A program made the translations under genes and the position numbers. The notes beneath the pieces are model-generated. The model made no database searches and had not been told where the DNA came from. It saw nothing but the letters and a program-made list of their open reading frames with translations. Positions 30,937 to 42,666 of a stretch of 64,000 nt of DNA are shown here, one piece after another; position 1 is the stretch's first letter, and each line of letters starts with the position of its first letter. Source of the DNA: Areca catechu (Eukaryota; Streptophyta; Magnoliopsida; Arecales; Arecaceae); NCBI GenBank assembly GCA_021397845.1, contig CM038043.1, positions 28,457,501-28,521,500 on the forward strand, given 5' to 3'.

Positions 30937-31679
30937 CCCCATCCCTCCCCCTCTTGTAATCATCTTTTATTCATGAATGAAACCCTGCTGAAATTTTAAG
31001 CTTGCTAGCTTGTTCTTGTGTTCTTGTGTTGAGGTGTGTGAGTTTGTTTGTGAGACCTAATTCATCCAAGCCCTAGCCATCCCAAAGCACTCTCTTCCAA
31101 ACCATGACATGCCAAAGAGAAGAAGCCCTAATCTATCCATCAGCAAGAGGCCTTCTTCACCCTCCAACCGTCAGCAGTAGAAACCCTAATTCCCTCTTTC
31201 CCTAACCCTAGTTCCTTTCTTTTCCCTTTCTTATTTGTTTTCTTGCTAACCTCTGATGCTTGCAGGATCCCCGTGGTATTCACCTCCAAGGAGGAGGCCC
31301 TCTTTGCCTCCTAGACCGATCCCAGATAGCTGCCCAAATTGAGGAACTAAAGGCTTGTCTTCCAAGCGACAATCTCGAGTGCTGTGTGACCCCTTCATCG
31401 ATAAGATCTTTGAATCAATGCTTGGTAAAATCCACCCCCCCTCCCAATTTTTGATTTGTTGAAGGTATTCGATCCTAACCAAGGGTTTCTCAATCTCTGA
31501 GATCCTTTCTTTTATTATTTTGCATGATTTCTTATGCGGGTGGTTTGATCTTGTCATTACTAGTTTACCTGCTACACTTTACTTGATTTCGGGATATAAG
31601 ACTTCAAATTAAAATTCTAAAAAAAATAGTTTCTATTTTCCTGCACTCATGGTAGTCTTAGGATCATCCTGTGTCAGTT

Positions 31680-31691
31680 TGGCATCAGAGC
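31680..31691 (+). other. R11 primer-binding site, unit 1
   Basis: TGGCATCAGAGC, one transition from TGGTATCAGAGC, just after the LTR 1 end. Confidence 0.85.
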
Positions 31692-32809
31692 TAGTTTAGG
31701 ATAGTTGCATCTTCATCAAAAACACCAAAAAACTTCATCTCAAATTTCCTGCATCCTGTCTTCTACATTTGGGGTCTAGGTTTTGGTCAATTTCATCCAT
31801 CTAGGCATTTTATTTTGCATGACATGTCCTCCATTTTGTCTTGATAATTTAATCATTTTTAATTATTTTTATAGAAACTAAAAGGTTCTAAAATTTGGCA
31901 TCTTAGAAACCCTAACCAAAATCCTAAGTTTTCTGCACAGTCCGAAAACCATAAGAGTTTCATCATCATTCGATTTTTTCTCTACATAAAATTTGGTAGG
32001 GATCATCATAACCTCCATTTTCTGTTATGTAATTTTTTCAGATTTTTTCTGCATCAAAAACCATGTCAAATTCTACATCAAACCGAATCCTAATTTTTTG
32101 ATTCTGTGATTTCTACACACCTGACTGAACCTAACCTAATCAACTGCCAAACCCCTCAAATCCCAAGACAAATTTTGTTTGCTAACTAATCAACTTAAAC
32201 CTAACCTACCATCTCATAAAAACATTTTTTTTTTTTAATTTTTTTGATGGTTGTTTGATTGCATCAAGACCATCGAATGTTCATCATCTTCTCAAGCTAA
32301 TCTTAAGGGCATTTCTTTGTCTCAGATTAGGGTAGGAGGTCATTACCTGTCCTGGGCCCAAAACAACCACCATCATTCGAACCCAAGGCTTAATTAAATT
32401 TAATTAGACTTAATCTGCTATAGAGAGCTAGGTGACACCAATAGGTCGGGTCCGAATTGTGTGGGTAAACTAGTGCACTCAATTCTCCAACTATTACTAG
32501 AAACTGGTGTCTAAGGCTGGGGGTCTAGAGTCGACGATCTTAAGTGGTGTTATGGTTCCTTAATTGGATCCTTGTGAAAGCAGGGGGGCCTCCTATACTC
32601 CCACCCCCTACCTGGCCAGTGGAAGGATTAGTTGTTGAGTTGGGTGTAAGTTGAGTTGACCCACTCAATTCTGGCTCTAGATCTAGCAAACCCTATAATG
32701 TATTGATCCTTGCATGCTTGAATGCACCATACCTCTTTGAGTGGTTGATTGCGTGACCACCAGGTCAGGAGTCCAGTACAACCAGTCTAAGCCCAAACCT
32801 AGTTCAACC
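31692..32809 (+). other. R11 unit 1 leader with conserved hairpin
   Basis: About 1.1 kb. 'gtaggaggtcattacc' and the hairpin at 32570-32585 (CCTTGT-GAAA-GCAGGG) are followed by GGGCCTCC. No coding sequence was recognised. Confidence 0.65.
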
Positions 32810-34258
32810 ATGGAACCTAATCTTGAAACTCTTCTAAAAGTCATGAATGAATAGATGGTTGCCCAATTAACCACCAAGATTAACCAATCAAATACCCAAA
32901 CCCAAAATCAGTTTACCCAGATGAACTTCAAGTTTGACCAATCCAATACCTAAATAAATCAAAGACTTGACCAATTGACCCAAACAAACAATCAAGCAAC
33001 CAATAGGATCGACCAACTAATCCATAGGCTGAATCATGCAGAGAACTGATTAGGTACCATAGAAAGGACCCAAGAATCCAATACTAAACTTGATCATGAG
33101 TCACCCTGTTCTACCTCTCATAACCCTAGGGGAGCCCAACATCAAGACCAGTTTATGGAACCCAACCCTAGGAGAACCCAACCCCATGACCAGTTTATGG
33201 AACCCAATCTTAAGAGCATTCCACGCCAGGAACCATATCAGGAACCCAACCCTAGGAGAGTCCAAAACCTTGACCCTATCCAGGAACCCAACTATAGAAG
33301 GCCCCACCATGAAGTTTGTGATCAAGATGAGAGGACCATGAAAAACATTATGGTAGAGGCACCCACCTTTGATGGTAGTCTTGAACCAAACGTCTACGTA
33401 GATTGGGTAGGAGACATGGATTATTATTTTGAGTGGTATGACATGAGTGAAGATATGAAGTACAAATTTGCAAAGATGAGGTTGATTCGTCAGGCTAGGC
33501 TACAATGGGCTAACCTTGAGCATACTAGGCAACAACAAGATCTACCTCTCATTACCACCTAGCAAAAGATGAAATTGAAACTTAAGGAGAAGTACCTTCC
33601 TGAATCCTACAATTAGAAGCTCCTAGACCAATGGAATAGGATCCGTCAAGGGAATAGGTCAGTAGCCGATTACATCACCTAGTTTGATGACTTCACCATT
33701 TGGCGTAATGAGTCAGAATCTCTAGCATTGACCTTGTCTAGGTTCAAAACAGGATTACATGAGGATATCCAGAGAGAGCTGTATATGAGGGAGGTCACCG
33801 ATTTGGATCAAGCATACCAGATAGCTAGACATTATAAACAATTCCAGAGGGGACCTACATATCAACAGTCTGAACCAATAAAGAACAATGCCCCATTCTC
33901 AAAATCAAACCCAAACTAGGTATACCAAGGTCGACCCAATCCCAACCCAGTTCGATTTTACCCCAACCCAGTTAGGTCAAACCCTAACCCAGTCCGACCC
34001 AAACCTAACCCAATTCGATCCAATCCCATTTCAACCCGTCCTAACCCTAATCCACTTCGACCTAACTCGAGTCTAAGTCAGTCTAGTTCAAGCTATTTTG
34101 CATCAGTTAGAGTTGATAAGAATAAGGCACCAGCATTCCAGAAAGGCCCAAGCCCCAGCCCCAATGATTGTTTTAGGTGCAACAAGGTAGGTCACTATGT
34201 TAGCTAGTGTCCCACCAGATCGTTACACATAGGGGAGCTTGAGGAGGAAGAACCTTAA
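32810..34258 (+). pseudogene. R11 unit 1 gag with proline-rich repeats and zinc knuckle
   Basis: The ATG at 32810 gives MEPNLETLLKVMNE, then TAG at 32852 followed directly by ATG at 32855. Downstream are short repeats with EPNPRR, then EAPTFDGSLEPNVYVDW, YYFEWYDMSEDMKYKF, LKEKYLPESYN, LSRFKTGLHEDIQRELYM and LDQAYQIARHYKQFQRGP, a low-complexity PNPVR-type repeat, and the knuckle CFRCNKVGHYVS followed by a stop where relatives have Gln. It ends at TAA 34256. Stops at 32852, 33680 and 34256 are shared with unit 2, and the knuckle stop is not. Confidence 0.88.
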
Positions 34259-34720
34259 CCCAATAATGATGAGGAAGAAGAAGAGGTTTATGAAGCTGAG
34301 GCAGACATGATAGAGGAGTATGAAGGAGATAAGGAGGAATTTGATCAGTCTGACTTAGTAGGGATAGTTAGATGCATTCCATCCCAAACCAAGACACAGG
34401 AAGATTGGCGTAGGACTAGCATCCTACAAATTTTTATGAAAATTAGGGATAAGGTATGCAAGATTATAATAGATAGTGGGAGTTATGTCAATGCCATCTT
34501 TGCCGATATAGTTAAATCAGTAAGAATGACCCCAGTTCCCCATCCTAGCCCCTATAGAGTCTCATGGATATTTTTCATATCAATTCCAATCAAGTCTAGG
34601 TGCCAAATCTTGATTAAACTACAATCATATGAGGAGAAGATTTGGTGTGATGTCTTTCCTATGGGAGCCAGTAGTATCATCTTAGGTTGACCATGGCTTT
34701 ATGATCATGATGCATCCCTA
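34259..34720 (+). pseudogene. R11 unit 1 protease
   Basis: Acidic lead-in, then EDWRRTSILQIFMKI and VCKIIIDSGSYVNAIFADIV, with the aspartic active site DSGS, then SIPIKSRCQILIKLQSYEEK and WCDVFPMGASSIILG, followed by a TGA where R7 has Arg. Compared with R7, Cys after DSGS is Tyr and VSWIDSTS is VSWIFFIS. The active-site triad residues look kept, but the protein is cut short. Confidence 0.82.
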
Positions 34721-35794
34721 TTTGGTCGAACCAACATCTATACCTTTTGTCACCATGGGAAGAAGTTTGTAATTCATCCGACTCAACCCAAAGATCCAGC
34801 TAGGAGAGATTTTAGTAGCCTTAAGGAAAAGAAACAGGGAGTTAATCTAATTAAGGCTAATCCTAAGTCCATTGAAGGATCAAAAGAAGACATTGATGAG
34901 TGAGTCCAATAGAGGAACCTGAAGAAGATGAATTAGAGAGTGAACTTATTGAGGAATTAAAGAAAAATGATCCTGAACCCACTATAATATTTGAAGGACA
35001 AGTGACTGAGCCAAGATCGAATATTATAGATGAAAGTGAGGGTTCACAAGAGTTGTTCATAGTGGAAATCCAAGAACAAGTCCCTAAGGAACAACCCCAG
35101 GAAGTAGATGTAGGTAGTTAAATAATATCTAGTTTTGAGTCTAATCAGTCCATAGACCTAGTTCATCTATCCACACCTGTACTAACTTCTTCAAAGCATT
35201 TGCATTAGGACAGTAGTCAAAAGATGAACATAAGTAATGCACCCTATAAAAACTTGGCTAATTCCCGAAAAAGGCTAAAGAGTTTTCTGCAGGGGATTAT
35301 GTAATGATCAGGCTTAGGCTTGAGCGGTTCCCTCGAGGGACCGTAAAGAAATTACATGCTCATGGAGCTAGGCCATTTAAAATAGTAAAGAGAGTTGGAT
35401 CCAATGCCTATGTGCTCGAGTTGCCACCGGAATTAGGTATTAGTTCTACCTTCAATACTTCAGATCTTATGGAGTACCGGGAGCTAGCAGCGATACCTAG
35501 CGAGCAATTTGAGCCTATCTCTTCCTTTGAGAGTGAACCCACCCCAGAGAGTCCACTTACAAACTAGCCTATTAGTGAGAAAAGGATTGAGCGCATCCTG
35601 GACGATCAAGCCATCAGTACTCGGAAAAAAGGCTATCAACGGTACTTGGTTCGATAGCAAGGTCGGCTGAAATTCGAGGACTCATGGATCACACGAAATG
35701 ATCTGCAGTGCCTCAACATAGACCTTCTTAAGCAATATGAGAGCCGCATTGACCGTTACTCAATGGGGTCAGGTTGCTCCCGCCTCGTGAGAAT
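34721..35794 (+). pseudogene. R11 unit 1 linker, integrase C-terminus and chromodomain-like tail
   Basis: The acidic linker at 34900-35121 (DEPEEDELESELIEEL-type) ends in a stop. Then SSFESNQSIDLVHLSTP marks the resumed integrase, followed by PYKNLANSRK, VMIRLRLERFPRGTVKKL, ARPFKIVKRVGSNAYVLELP, ELGISSTFNTSDLMEYREL and the chromodomain-like end near 35575-35790 (YLVR-type core with stops). The RT, RNase H and integrase core between linker and C-terminus are absent. Confidence 0.82.
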
Positions 35795-37202
35795 TGGTGG
35801 GGGCACCAGGATCTGACATAAATTACTGGGCCCTATCTGGTTTACTGATTAGGATTTTCTTAAACCCTTAATAATGTATCAAGTTTTGTAATCAAATATT
35901 GTAATAAAGTTAGTCCGGTTGAGAGTTTTGTAATCATGTTAGCTCAGCTGAGTTGAATTGAGTCCTGTAATAAGTTGGGTTATCTGAACCAGTCCAATTG
36001 AGTCCTGTAAATTGAGTCCAGTATTAGTCCAGTTATACAAGAGGAGGAGCATCAGTCAAAGCCTTCATCAAACCCCCCTAACAAAGCAAGCCCAAGCCCA
36101 TGAAACTTTATATATGAAGATTCTAAGAACCAAGATGCCCAGGAATATTCTAGGCCCCAGCCTAGGGTTTCCGAGCCACCAGGAGGCCCATGTGCCCAAG
36201 CCCTTTGGAGGCTGCCCAAGCCCAAGTGGAGGCTGCCTCTTGTTGCCCTAATGTCCAATCCCAAGCCATCTTGGCATCCAAGCCCAAAGAAAGGCCTTGT
36301 CCAAGTCAAAGGAGGAGAAGAAATCCAATTCAAACAAGGAGATCAACTTTAATTCCCATTCAAATTGTATTCTCCTAGTTTTAAGCAAACTTGTAATCCC
36401 TCTCCCACTCTACTTTGTAATTCTATTCTAACAAGAAGAGGACATGGGGAACATCTATAAATACTCCACCCCTCTTCCTTTTGTAAGCATCTTTTATTCA
36501 TGAATGAAACCTTGATGAAATTTTAAGCTTGCTAGCTTGTTCTTGTGTTCTTGTGTTGAGGTGTGTGACTTTTGTTTGTGAGCCCTGATTCATCCAAGCC
36601 ATAGCTGTCCCAAAGCACTCTCTTCCAAACCATAACACGCCAAGGAGAAGAATCCCTAAGCCATCCATCAGCAAGAGGCCTTCTTCCCACTCCAGCCACC
36701 AGTAGTAGAAACCCTAATTCCCTCTTTCCCTAACGCTAGTTCCTTTCTTTTCTCTTTCTTATTTATTTTTTTGCTAACCTCTGATGCTTGCAGGATCCCC
36801 GTGGTATTCACCTCCAAGGAGGAGGCCCTCTTTGCCTCCTGGACTGATCCCAGATAGCTGCCCGAACCGAGTAACTGAAGGCTTGTCATCCAGGCAACAT
36901 TCCCGAGTGCTGTGTGACCCCTTCATCGACAGGATCTTCGAATCGATGCTCAGTAAAATCCACCCCCCTCCTAATTTCTGATTTGTTGAAGGTATTCTTC
37001 CTAACTGGGGTTGCTCAATCTTTGAGATCCTTTCTTTTATTATTTTGCATGAGTTCTTATGCGGGTAGGTTTGATCTTGTCATTACTAGTTTACATGCTA
37101 CACTTTACTTGATTTCAGGATATTAGCCTGCAAATTAAAATTATAAAAATACTAGTTTCTATTTTCCTACAATCATGGTAATCTTAGGATCATCCGACAT
37201 CA
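35795..37202 (+). repeat. R11 LTR 2 (shared by both units)
   Basis: 1,408 bp, TGGTGGGGGCACCAGG to CATCCGACATCA. It ends unit 1 and starts unit 2. A TATA box is at 36456-36463. No target-site duplication separates the units. Confidence 0.92.
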
Positions 37203-37205
37203 ATT

Positions 37206-37217
37206 TGGTATTAAATA
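37206..37217 (+). other. R11 primer-binding site, unit 2 (degenerate)
   Basis: TGGTATTAAATA against TGGTATCAGAGC. The first half is kept and the second half decayed. Confidence 0.75.
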
Positions 37218-38352
37218 TAGCTTAGGATAGTTTCATCTTCATCAAAAAAACCAAAAAATTTCATCTCTGATTTTTTGCATCTTGTCTTCTACATTAGGGG
37301 TCTAGGTTTTGGTCAATTTCGTCCATCTAGAAATTTTATTTTGCTCTAAAATTTGCATGATGTGTCCCTTATTTTGTCTTGATAATTTTCATAATTTTTA
37401 ATTATTCTTATAGAAAGTAAAAGGTCCTAAAATTTGGTATCTTAGAAACCCTAACCGAAATCCTGAGTTTTTTGCACATAGTCCGAACACCCAAGGAGTT
37501 TCATCATCATCTGATTTTTTCTCTGCATAAAATTTGGTTGGGATCATCATAACCTCAGTTTTCTATTCTGTAATTTTTTTATATTTTTTCTGCTTCAAAA
37601 ACCATGTCAAATCCTGCATTAAATCGAACCCTAATTTTCTGATTTTGTGATTTCTGCACACATGACTAAACCTAACCTAATCAATTGCCAAGCCTCTCAA
37701 ATCCCAAGCCAAATTTTGTTTGCTAACTTAATCAACTTTAACCTAACTTGCCATCTCATAAAAAGACAATTTTTTTTTTAATTTTTTTGATTATTGTTCG
37801 ATTGCATCAGGACCATTGAATGTTCATCATCTTCTCAAACTAATCTTAAGGGCATTTCTTTGTCTCAGATCAGGGCAGGAGGTCATTACCTGCCCTAGGC
37901 CCAAAACAGCTACCATTATCCAAACCCAATCCTTAATTAAAATTAATTAGACTTAATCTACTATAGAGATCTAGGTGACACCAACAGGTCGGGTTCGAAT
38001 TGTGTGGGTAAACTAGTGCACTCAATTCTTCAATTATTATTGGAAACTGGTATCTAAGGCTAGGGTTCCAGAGTCAAATGACCTAAGCGATGTTGTGGTT
38101 CCTTAATTGGGTCCCTGTGAAAGCAGGGGGGCCTCCCATACTCCCACCGCCTACCTGGCTAGTGGAAGAATTAGTTGTTGAGTTGGGTGTAAGTTGAGTC
38201 GACCCACTCAATTTTGGCTCTAGGTCTGACAAACCCTATAATGTATTGATCCTTGCATGCTTGACTGCACCATACCACTTTGAGTGGTTGATTGCATGAC
38301 CACCAGGTCAGGAGTCCAGTACAACCAGTCTAAGCCCAAACCTAGTTCAACC
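37218..38352 (+). other. R11 unit 2 leader with conserved hairpin
   Basis: Collinear with the unit 1 leader. The hairpin at 38113-38128 is CCCTGT-GAAA-GCAGGG, a six-pair stem with one G-T pair and a GAAA loop. Confidence 0.68.
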
Positions 38353-41300
38353 ATGGAACCTAATCTTGAAACTCTTCTAAAAGCCATGAATGAATAGATG
38401 GTTGCCCAATTAACCACCAAGATTAACCAATCAAATACCCAAACCCAAAATCAGTTTGCCTAGATGAACTTCAAGTTTGACCATTCCAATACCCAAATAA
38501 ATCAAAGACTTGACTAATTGACCCAAACAAACAACCAAGCAACCAATAGGATCGACCAACTAACCCATAGGCTGGATGAGGAATAGAACTGATTAGGTAC
38601 CATAGAAAGACCCAAGAATCCAATACTAAACCTGATCCTGAGTCACCCTATTCCACCTTTCATAACCCTAGGGGAGCCCAACATCAAGGCCAATTTATGG
38701 AACCCAACCCTAGGAGAACCCAACCCCAGGACCAGTTTGTGGAACATAATCTTAGGAGGATCCCATGCTAGGAACCATATTAGGAACCCAACACTAGGAG
38801 AGTCCAAAACCCTGACCCTATCCAAGAACCCAACTGTAGAAGGCCGCACCATGAAGTTTGTGATCAAGATGAGAGGGCCAAAAGAAACATTTGGGTAGAG
38901 GCATTCACCTTTGATGGTAGTCTTGAACCAAAGGTATATGTAGATTGGGTAGGAGACATGGATTATTATTTTGAGTGGTACGACATGAGTGAAGAGATGA
39001 AGTACAAATTTGCAAAGATGAGGTTGATTCGCTAGGCTTGGCTACATTGGGCTAACATTGAGCATACTTGGAGACAACAAGATCTACCTCCCATTACCAC
39101 CTGGAAAAAGATGAAATTAAAACTTAAGGAGAAGTAACTTCCTGAATCCTACAATCAGAAGCTCCTAGACCAATGGAATAAGATCCATCAAGGGAATAGG
39201 TTAGTAGCCAATTATGTCACCTAGTTTGATGACTTCGCCATTAGGTGTAATGAGTCAGAATCTTTAGCACTGACCTTGTCTAGGTTCAAAACAGGATTAC
39301 GTGAGGATATCCAGAGAGAACTGTATATGAGGGAGGTCACCGATTTGGATCAAGCATGCCAGATAGCTAGACATTATGAACAATTCCAAAGGGGACCTAC
39401 ATATCAACGGTCTGAACCAATTAAGAACAATGCCCCATTCTCAAAATCAAACCCAAACCTGTTATACCAAGGTCGACCCAATCCCAACCCAGTTCGATTT
39501 AACCCCAACCCAGTTAGGTCAAACCCTAACCCAGACCAAGCCAAACCTAACCCAATTCAATCCAATCCCAATTCAACCCGTCCTAACCCTAATCCACTTT
39601 GACCCAACTCGAGTCTGAGTCAGTCTAGTTCAAGCAATTCTACACCAGTTAGAGTTGATAAGGGTATGGCTGTTGGGTTCCGGTGCAACGTAGCGGAAGT
39701 GTAATTTCAAAAATGAAAATTAAATTCACACCAAAAACCCTAAACCAGGAACTCCTTAAATAAGACTAGAACATATGGCAAGCATATCTATGTAAATTAG
39801 GATTAGGGTACCAACCTGTAATCGCTAATTCCAACAAATTTGATGTTGAAGGGGCTAATTGAATTCACCAGGCGTCCAAGTATCCGCCCTCCAATGGTGA
39901 TCAACACAGAGCAATGATCAAGTAAACCTATCTTCTTTTCAATGGTTCCTCCTATTGAGTTCTTCTTCCTAGAACTCAATTGCTTGGACTATGGCTTGAA
40001 TTCTTCCACACAAGAGGTAGCCTTCCTTTCCTTGATCTCTTCTCCTCCTTCCACTAAGACCTTGGCCCTTTAGACACCCTTGTCTTGAAGAAAAGACCTT
40101 GTCCTAAGAGGACATAGGCTTGTCTTAAGTTGGAGGAGAATTTAAGACAATAATGTCTTAATGTAAGAAAGAAGGAATAAATCAGAACTCCTTTCTTTCC
40201 TTTACCGTTGGAGACTTTTACTCTTATTCTTGTTCAGTAGCAGAGTTTCGACAGAGGTGTACTCTGTAAAGGAAACAGTGCAAAGCAAGAAAAGAATAAA
40301 AGAGTCTTTAGGAGAGGAAGAAGGAATAAAAGAAAAAAATCTTAACACGGTTCTGATCTTTCCTGCCCCTTAAATAATTTTCAGAGAGGCGCCTACAAAA
40401 CTCTCTGTAAACTCCTTCTCACGCTCTTCTCATTTTCTCACGCCCCATCCTCCCATCTCACGGCCTTCCAGATTAAATCCCACGGCTTTTCTTAAAGGAA
40501 AAAATGCGGTGTTTTAAAAGGCAAGGAGTCGCAACTTTTCATCTCCGAAGAGATGTTATTTCGCGCGCCCGGGAAGAGTCAGCATTTTTCTTCTTTCTTA
40601 AAAACTTTCCAGCCGTTGGATTCCCATCCAAGGGCACACATGTGAGGCGCTAATTTTTTAGAAAGGAGGCCGCCCCATCTTAATTCATCGGAGAATTAAG
40701 TGGGGCGCGCTAAGAGTCAATGCACCATGGACTCTTCCAAATGGCGCGCCAAGAGTCCATTAGCGCATGGACTCTTGGCATTTAGGCGTGAAAAGTAAAA
40801 GGGTGGGTGGGGATGCTAGCCTAGTTACATGGCTAGCCAATAGGGTTAGCCATAATCCCTATTTTCACAATTAGGGTCTAATTAGATCCAATTAGAACCC
40901 AATTTGAACCAATCCGGAACCCTAATTTGAATCTGATTCGAATAGAAGCTAGGGTTTGCAACACCTGCTAGAGTGTTATCCTGCAAAGATGATTTAATCA
41001 CAAATTAAACTCTTGATCAATCCTCTTAAGTGTGTGACCCATTGGGTTCTACATCTTGCCAGCAGTGGGTTCGAATACAAGTTGACCTAATTTGATTAGA
41101 ACTCTTTCTAATCGATTTAGGTCAAACCGGGCTTACCCGATTTGATCAATTAGGACTCTTCCTAATAAGTGATCTTTGAATTTGATCAATCCACAAGACA
41201 AGATTGACGTCTAGCAACGTGTCATGTCTACCCGGAAGATATGGAAATTCTGGTGAAATACCAAAATTACCCTTCAGTTGAGAGTTACCGCACAATTAAA

Positions 41301-42231
41301 TCTTTCGATCAGCCTGCACCCAAAATATAACTATGGATATGGATATATGTCAAATCCAATATTATATTTATTTCTAGCTCAATCTTATATTGATGATTCA
41401 ATTATCTTGATATTAGAAACCATCTCTAATATTTTTACTTTGATCAAAGATTCCCTGAATCATCATCCGATTGTTAACTAGCTGGATGCAATCTCCTCTT
41501 ACTAAAAGTGATCGATTCCTTGTTGACCTACTCATTACCTTCATATCCAATTCACCATTCCCAGTATCAATCCTGTGCATGACTCAGTGTCATGATTAGG
41601 ATTGAACCAAAGCATGGGTTCTTGTACATAAGGTACTTATGGCAGTCTCAGGTCAAAGGATTACTTGTACCACTTCCACTATGAGAACCTTCTATTGACA
41701 TGTAGCTAAGACTCCATTAGATGTTCTCAAGTTGGATCATATCAGTGAACTCATTCTCCAATGAGCACCCACATCGCAGTATTAGTGTCATACACAAGTG
41801 ACTGTGAGAGCAGTCACCCTCTCCAGTATACATGGGATGTGCTAGTCTTACCGGAAAATCCTGATCCCCTACTCACGGTTCCTTTAACTAGGAATATTTT
41901 AGATTAAGGTTTTAAGACTTTAGGTCTCACAGGTATGATCTCATCATAACCCTAAAATCATAGCCCTAATCTATGGGGTTCATCATATAATATAAACACA
42001 GCGTATGATGAAAAATGATGCCTTTATTAGAAAATTGTCAATTACAATGGTTTGGTAGATACAACATAGATTGGCTTGTAGGGCATATTCCTTTCAATGG
42101 CACCATCATTCCAAAAAGCCCCAAGCCCCAGCCTCAATGCCTGCATTAGGTGCAACAAGGTAGGTCACTATGCTAGCCAGTGTCCCACCAGATCGTTACA
42201 CATGGGGGAGCTTGAGGAGGAAGAACCTTAA
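38353..42231 (+). pseudogene. R11 unit 2 gag, split by R13
   Basis: It opens at 38353 like unit 1 (MEPNLETLLKAMNE, TAG at 38395). A one-base loss near 38610 shifts the frame. Later blocks include LSRFKTGLREDIQRELYMRE, LDQACQIARHYEQFQRGP and the NPNPVR repeats (39470-39610). R13 interrupts at 39671-42096. The zinc knuckle then reads CIRCNKVGHYASQC (42142-42183), intact here. The TAG at 39222 and TAA at 42229 are shared with unit 1. Confidence 0.85.
39671..42096 (-). mobile_element. R13: solo copia LTR
   Basis: 2,426 bp between perfect ATGGC duplications (39666-39670 and 42097-42101), and R11 gag resumes exactly. In the inferred sense it starts TGAAAGGAATATGCCC and ends CACCGGAACCCAACA, termini known from plant copia elements. 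It is not the R14 family. The orientation is inferred from termini only. There is no primer site or polypurine tract beside it, which confirms solo status. Confidence 0.92.
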
Positions 42232-42666
42232 CCCAATAATGATGAGGAAGAAGAAAATGTTTATGAAGCTGAGGCAGACTTGATAGAGGAGTATGAAGGA
42301 GATGAGGAGGAATTTGATCAGTCTGACTTAGTAGGTGCAGTTAGATGCATCCCATCCTAAACCAAGACACAGGAAGATTGGCGTAGGACTAACATGCTAC
42401 AAACTTTTGTGAAAATTAGGGATAAGGGATGCAAGATTATAATAGATAGTGGGAGTTGTGTCAATGCCATCTCTGCCAATATAGTTAAATCAGTAGGATT
42501 GACTCCAGTTTCCCATCCTTGCCCCTATAGAGTCTAATGGATAGATTCCACATCCATTCCAATCAAGTCTAGGTGCCAAATCTTGATTAAACTACAATCA
42601 TATGAGGAGAAGATTTGGTGTGATGTCTTTTCCATGGGAGCCAGTAGTATCATCTTAAGTCAACCA

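Larger units (their letters stand above)
27870..31676 (+). repeat. R11 LTR 1, split by solo LTR R12
   Basis: It starts TGGTGGGGGCACCAGG and ends CCTGTGTCA before the first primer site. R12 interrupts it 34 bases in, at ATTACTG/GGACCC. A TATA box lies at 30929-30936. Net length about 1,410 bp. Confidence 0.88.

Noticed and set aside
33940..34060. Telomere-like 'ccctaaccca' runs
   Set aside because: The unit is irregular and encodes an in-frame PNPVR linker in Gag, repeated at 39480-39600. It is not an interstitial telomere array.
35795..37202. Two independent neighbouring R11-family insertions
   Set aside because: Only one LTR and no target duplication lie between the interiors, so separate insertions do not fit.
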